Shown: positions 57,929-64,000 of the stretch, piece by piece
Layout: each line of letters begins with the position of its first letter
Position numbering within the stretch: position 1 is the stretch's first letter
NCBI GenBank assembly: GCA_030248065.1
Contig: JASAMV010004329.1
Span: forward strand, 1 to 64,000
Direction of reading: 5' to 3'
Length of the DNA stretch: 64,000 nucleotides
From: Rhynchonema sp. JSB1_4
Taxonomy: Eukaryota > Nematoda > Chromadorea > Monhysterida > Xyalidae
Notes under the pieces: model-generated
Databases searched by the model: none
What the model saw: the letters and a program-made list of their open reading frames with translations, nothing else
What the model was told of the DNA's origin: nothing
Program-made: the position numbers and the translations under genes

Positions 57929-59090
57929 TCAAAAAAACGAGTGCATCTCAGAAACACCCAATTTTAAAAAAGTCCTCACCGACGAATTCTTTCTATTGGG
58001 CCTCAAAATGTGCGCCATAAAATTCTGATATTGGTTTATAAATGTGGTTTGTGACAAATTTGAATATTGTCGGCAATTTATGTTATTATGAAGCAAAAAA
58101 AATTTCCTCGTTTTATTTTCTTTCTTGTTTTGTTGTGGTGCGCAGTTCAATTGAATGATGGAATATGTAAAAATAATTGATGCATGTGTTTCCCAAATAT
58201 GAGTTCTGATGTGTATGCTGCTGAAACCTACATACTGTATGTGTTTCTTAACTGTAAATACCACGAGAGTGCTTTCAATTTATGTGCTTTTCAAGGCAAC
58301 CGTTTCTTAGGAAAATGCAGCAAATCTGTGAATGGCTATTCGTTTGTTTCAACTCTTGCCTATTTCTAAATGTTTTTGCATTGCATCAAGTTACGAAATA
58401 AAAAGTAATAATGGTAAAACGTTCACCCAAAACCCGCGACGCAAAAAAAAGACGCGCTACAGGGTTTGAACCTGCGCGACAGACACACGCACGCATGTTC
58501 AATGCTGCGCCTAACCGATTGCGCTATGCGATCCAGCCGCTGGCTTGCCTTAATGTGTTACATAAATGTATTTGCGCGTGCGCATGTGTGTTCTGCCGTT
58601 TACATAAAACGTGTTGTGTTGCAGCTATAATGTGTGTGTTGTGTTGACTGCTTGTATAATGTGTGTTGTTGTTCCTTGTTGCTCACCTCGTGTGATGCAT
58701 CAAGTGACAGGTTGCAGCGAATTTTTGCCGATGACGGCTGGTGCCAAATAGCTTGCATTTCTGAACTTGTATCCATTTTGATAGCTTGTCATGTGTCATG
58801 AACAAGCTGTTTACTTTCAAGACTACATTGACAAGCATCTTGTTGCCGTTCGTGACACCCACATCGGTCGTTTCTCCAATGTGAATCCGTGCAAAGAAAA
58901 AGACAAAAAAGTGAGGAAGAAAACAAAAAAAAATGTTCTTTATCTAAGCTTTTCAGGAGATATTCAAATTTGTCACAAACCAGATTTATAAACCAATATC
59001 AGAATTTTATGGCGCACATTTTGAGACCAAATAGAAAGAATTCGTCGGTGAGGACTTTTTTAAAATTGGTTGTTTTTGATATGCACTAAA
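57929..59090. repeat. Inverted repeat, arms of about 140 bp
   Basis: 57950-58075 (containing AAAGTCCTCACCGACGAATT and TATTGGTTTATAAATG) is repeated in reverse complement at about 58960-59075. The arms are separated by 0.9 kb that includes a tRNA-like sequence. This could be two copies of one repeat in opposite orientation or the ends of one element. Confidence 0.75.
58451..58527 (-). ncRNA. tRNA-like Pol III remnant
   Basis: The minus strand shows an A-box-like ATAGCGCAATCGGTTAGGCGC, an anticodon-like loop TTGAACA (would be GAA, Phe) and a B-box GGTTCAAACCC, followed by a run of eight T. The acceptor and anticodon stems pair poorly, so this is more likely a tRNA pseudogene or SINE head than a working tRNA. 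Confidence 0.35.
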
Positions 59091-62000
59091 TTTCAGAGCT
59101 GATTTTTGAAAAATTCAACGGAAGAGAAAATGCAGCGAATTTTTGCCTTTATTTTTGCATGGTTGAAAAGTAGATAACAAATTGACTATTATGTGTGATT
59201 TTCATTAAATAGCACCCGATCTAAAACAAATGACAGCCTCATCAACATAAACTTGGTACATTTTTGGAATTTCAAGAAATCTTCGACCTGCTCACTTAAA
59301 TGCGCCCATAACTATTTAATGCTTTGGATTTTGGAACCAAAATTTTGTATGTGTCTTAGTAAGTGTAGTAGTCAACTTTTTGTGCAATATGAGCGAAATC
59401 CACTTTTTTCGATTTGTGAACCCTATTCCATTGACACCTATCTGTTACTATTCCCCCGCGCTCTTAATCATATCCATATCTTTTCTGGATCTGGACTGAA
59501 AAGTGGGAGATGTTTGGACAATTGCTTGAACGTATGGCCACGTTGGCCTGGATGTTCAAGTGTCGCCTTCCTTGCTGGCGTGGCTTTTGCCTTTTCAAAG
59601 CAGGCGTACGTTTAATTTATTGTTTCATATTTTTAATGGGATGCTTTAAATGCGACCGTAGCCCGATATGCAACAGTTAGCGTATAATCTATGCAACCTG
59701 TTAACGGGTGTTGTCGCGTGCGCCAAGTGTGCGCTTGCGTTTAGATTTGTGGCTTCGTACGCGTTTTTAAGCGCGCCGACCGCCCCAAAAGATTAATTGA
59801 GTTGATTTTTTCTAACTGCCTCACCCCGTTAAGCGCCGGAGAGAAAATTCATATTCTTTTGTATTCGCACTCCGCGATCGCGCAGCTTTAAACGGCCCGC
59901 CACCAGGCAAGATGAGGTGAATTATTAGGGTTTGGTTTTGTGGCTGCACGCAAAGACCGATGATCGGCTGGTCAGATATGCGAAACACAAGCCGTTGAAA
60001 GCTTGAGTGCACGTCAGTTAGGTCTGGTGCACGTCAGTGCGCGTCAGTCTCGACCTGCAAACTGGGTATACCCAACAACCAGTTGGTCAAGTAGTATAGG
60101 TGTGAGCCGGTGCACAATGCTGATGATCTATGGGCTAATGAGTACTGAGCATTTGTTACTTCAAGCCATTGATGGCCAATAAACGGGTACCGGTCGGTGT
60201 GTTTGTGCATTGGCCATGGGTTGTACCCGACAGCCAGAGCAAATTTAATGCTTGCGCTCATCTCGACTCGGAACAAAAACATCAGTTTTGAACTTTGCGG
60301 TTGCATTAACTGTGCAGCAATATGGCCGAAAGTTGAGCGCACCGGTATGACGGACTGGACTCGCTCGGCTGCTCATAACGACCAAAAAGGAAGTGAACAA
60401 TACAGTAATAATTGCAGAGCGGAGGAGTTTTTCAAAAAGCATTACACAAGAACTGCTGAAGGCAGACGCCATATAAAATATTAGGTAATTCAACAACTGT
60501 GTATACACAGCATCTTGTGATGCCGCAAACATGTGCTAAATCTGAGCGCCACACAGCCCGCAATTATCATCAGTCGCATGACACAGAGGGTCATCAGATG
60601 CGACCGGATACATTTCGGTCAAACTGACGAGCACCGGGCAGACAGAAGAAGAAAGATGCGCATATTTACTGTTTCACGACACACAATCAAAGGGATGGCA
60701 CAGTTCTTGGGCTGATCCGTGTCGTGCAGTCATCCGTTACTCAAGCAGTGACCCAAGGCAGGCGCACGTTTCCGGCTGCAATAAGCACAGGATCATCACA
60801 AATTCTATAATCGTCGTTTCATGCTTTCCGGTCGGGATAATCAAAATCTGAGCAGCGAGCACGGGAGGCGGCCAGCAAAGGGCTGTTGGGTGCGCAGGCA
60901 TGCGTGTCAAACGTCAATCGGGCTTTATGTTTCTGTACTCAACAGCTTGTAGTCGTGCTCTTATGATCGTTGCCGTTGACTTTTGGCCACGACGGCCATA
61001 ACTTGACGTTGCGTGCGCTGCCGAAACGCAGTTCTGTAATTGCGCTTATGCCTGCGGCTGCCGATGACGTGCACGGAGGAGAAAATGAACGAAATTCAAC
61101 TGAAATTATGGCCATGTTATAAACAGACATGCAAAGTGGCGATTTGCAGTGATATGTGGCTGCCGCGATTGGGCTTGTGCACCATGAAGTTGAACAACAA
61201 GTCCCATAACTTATACATTCCTTTGCTTTGCTACCGTAACCCTAAGGGTGCACTGTAACTTACTTGCAATCCTGGTATGGTACATATGTGGGTATACATG
61301 CGCGATTTCAATCATAAAAGGCTATAAGCAATGGAGGTGGTGCAATCTGCTTGTTGAAATGAAATGCATTTGTGGGAAAAATAATTACGAATGCTGCCAC
61401 TGCAGTAACGGTTTGGATGTATGGTACAAATGGGGCTCGGGTCATTTGGGAGTTGCCGCCCGTCCTTCTAAAGTGCATCATCAATCCACTTTTATATAAA
61501 CATTATGCCTATGATAAACCAATCTGCCTTAATTTCACCACACCGACCCGGCGCACAGCTTTCAGCTCTTAATCTGTCTACCCTGCGCAAATTTGTTTGG
61601 GCCAGCAGGCCTAATGGGTTCAATCCGATCACTGTTTGTACCCGCTTATCCACCATCTATGGTGTTACTGTGTGCACACAAATTTTATTTGATTACTCGT
61701 TCTGTGTATGTTTATCATCATGAACCGACCATGTTGTGACGAAGAGCGTTTTCAATTTTATACCGCAAAGACATTATTTTGGCCACAGGACTTGTGGGTC
61801 AGAAAGGTCGAAAAGTTCGAGGAACACTCGCCTACAATACTGCGGTTAGCAGTGCATTGTTCAACGATGCCATTGCTTCATACCACCGTACCCAATGACG
61901 CTGTTCGATAATCGACACATGCGTATCTACTGTTGGCACTTCCAGAAACGAAGCACACTCTGGTACCCACTGTATGTGCATCAGTGAGATGCCGCGTCTT

Positions 62001-64000
62001 GACGAGCGCGACGACGCGCATAATATTCGTAAAATATAATAAACTTGAAGATGAAGATGAAAATGTGAATTGAGTTTTGCACCAACAAAGGCCAAAACGC
62101 TCGTTATGGCCTTGGTCAAGCGCATCGGCAGCGGCACTCGCAGGAAATCAGCTATGTACAAGCACCATTTTGCCAGCTTCATGGTTGCCCCCATTTTGAA
62201 GCAAAGTTTCGGAAGCAAAGTCTATGTCCTCTAGATAGCTGTTAAGAGACCACAAAACGAAAACAACAGAAAGTGACGGATGGTTCAATGGTTAGCCGCG
62301 TGGTTCAATGTGATCAACAAATCAATGTAATGTTCTTTCGACTTATGGATGTTAAGCGCACGCCGACACGCAATGCCTAATGATGTGTGGAAGTATACTT
62401 GTCTCAATGAAAATTTGTGTATTTTCCTCTCAGTCTATTCTATTATAGTAGCCCATGTATGCTGCAGGCTTGGAGTCCTCATTTGGCATTCCGCTTGTTT
62501 CGGCATACTAATTTTTGAAGAATATTTACGTCATATTTGCGCCACCAGCGTGTGCTTGCGTATGTGTAATGATTAAATTTAATATTATTTCTGATGTTAC
62601 TACATTGTACGTACCAGTAGATTATTTTCGGCTCACACACCGTGAACTGTCCACAAATTGTGGTCAAGCCAAAAAGCGCACCCAACAGCGAGCGCTGGTG
62701 CGACCGTGCCAGTGCAGTGATTAAGCGCAATCAAGCAAAGATCAAAACGGTAAACAAAACAGAAACAATTTTAAATTTGTGTCCTTTTACTGTTTACCCC
62801 AACATTTGAATAATCAAAATCTTATTCATCATCAGTAATCGTCTGATGAACATTATAAGGTTACTGTAGTCGTATTGAGCAGGGGCTGTCTTTCCGAGGT
62901 CAAAGACGTCTGTCTCTCCTGGTGATAACATCGAATTATGCAAATAAAAATGTTTACAATTTTTGATCGCCGCCATAAAACGCGTTACATAGTTTGCCAT
63001 GCGGGCACTGGGGTTGGATTATGTCTTGATAAAAATAAGTATAATTCAGGTGCTCGCTCCTTGCTCCTGTTTCTAAGAAGTTTTTTCTTGATAAACTTAT
63101 TTCAAAGTTGTTCCTGCTAGTAAAATGTGATGTCAAGCCGTTGGTGAAACATGGGTGTTTATAATGCAATCACTTCTGCAAGTACTCTGGGCTTCACCGT
63201 GTAACAAGCACTTGCTGTTGAAACAATGATAATTGACGGCGGTACCCTAGCAGAACATTTGATCATCTCGGTCTGATTTGACAACTTGGGAGATTTAAAA
63301 CCAGGGTTCAGAACAATGATGAGAAAATATTATGACCGAGAGGCATATTGCCGTCGAACGCAAACACGATGCATTGGTACATATACATACCCCGCGTAAT
63401 AATACGAAACGAATTTACAGCCTGGGCTGTGTTGCGTGTCGAAGCGGCATTATTGGTCACATATCATTGCTGTTGTCATATCAGCTCCCCTCTGATGCGA
63501 TCAAATAAAATTTTTCAAATATGCATCAACCCAACATAATGTTACTGTGCTTCGTTAACTGAGTCTCGGGTTACGGTAACATACACGGCAGCTCACTAAC
63601 GTTGGGCGTGTTTCTCGAGAAAATTGCCGCAGCAGCTTTTGTTTTCTGATTACCATACCGCTATCGTTGATAATTGAGCCTTGATAGCTTATTATCAGGC
63701 CAGTGCTTCCGGGACAGGTAGGACTGGAAGTCCAGTTTTTTGAATTGCCTGAGATGATATAATTGAAAGGAAAGTGCTTGATTGAGATACCAGGCAGGTG
63801 TTCAAGAACAAGAGATTTGCACGGGCGTCAGAACAAGCAACAATGCTCAACAGAGCGATTGACAGCTGCATATGCCAATCAGCGCCAAATGTTGACATTT
63901 AGCGGCGCCAGGCAGTCCCTCAGCTGACGCAGTGCGCCAAGTTTGACACGCAAATTACGGAATTGACACTGCTGGCGCTAATTTTCGGGCTCAGATTTAA
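59091..64000. other. Intergenic stretch to window end
   Basis: No confident gene. The longest frame (59253-59615, 120 codons, Cys-rich) lacks a signal peptide and any known domain. One TTACGGTAA site lies at 63571. Composition is similar to SALL intron 1. Confidence 0.45.

Noticed and set aside
59253..59615. 120-codon Cys-rich plus frame
   Set aside because: No signal peptide at the start, no domain, and it begins in a repeat-derived area.

Overview
This is a eukaryotic, animal nuclear window, most likely from a nematode. All recognisable genes are spliced, with many short exons. Interstitial TTAGGC repeats, the nematode telomere unit, occur near 15.0 kb and 34.0 kb, and a sal/sem-4 type gene is present. 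I cannot name the species. No operon-like bacterial feature, CRISPR array or rRNA gene is visible.

Layout. 1-14.6 kb is retroelement territory. A head-to-head pair of long terminal repeats forms a 3.2 kb palindrome. The second of these repeats (2435-3199) is also the 3' LTR of a minus-strand, gag-only LTR element whose 5' LTR is 13797-14602. A second, plus-strand, gag-only LTR element (about 4799-12340, 316-bp LTRs) lies inside the gag of the first. 14.6-19.7 kb is a dense stack of nested non-autonomous DNA elements and fold-back palindromes. Several of the DNA elements end in CAGTG and have visible 8-bp target duplications, as in hAT elements. Each family carries its own short word repeated in both orientations.

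19.7-34.7 kb holds three complete plus-strand genes whose exons join in phase without internal stops: the SUMO E1 small subunit AOS1/SAE1 (9 exons, 380 aa), the tRNA m1A58 methyltransferase subunit TRM6/TRMT6 (10 exons, 438 aa) and the meiotic double-strand-break protein SPO11 (10 exons, 353 aa). A short minus-strand gene for a possible secreted cysteine-rich propeptide lies at 24.3-24.8 kb.

35.8-52.05 kb is a minus-strand Spalt/SALL transcription factor (sem-4 like). I trace 14 coding exons encoding 1198 aa, with a 9.85 kb first intron. The first exon is recognised by the RRKQxKPQ repression motif. 52-64 kb shows no confident protein gene. It contains a TTAA-flanked fold-back element, an inverted repeat and a tRNA-like remnant.

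The genes do not form one pathway: SUMO activation, tRNA modification, meiotic recombination and development. Transposable elements occupy introns of AOS1, TRM6, SPO11 and SALL. More than half of the traced 5' splice sites have a pyrimidine at intron position +3, which is unusual.
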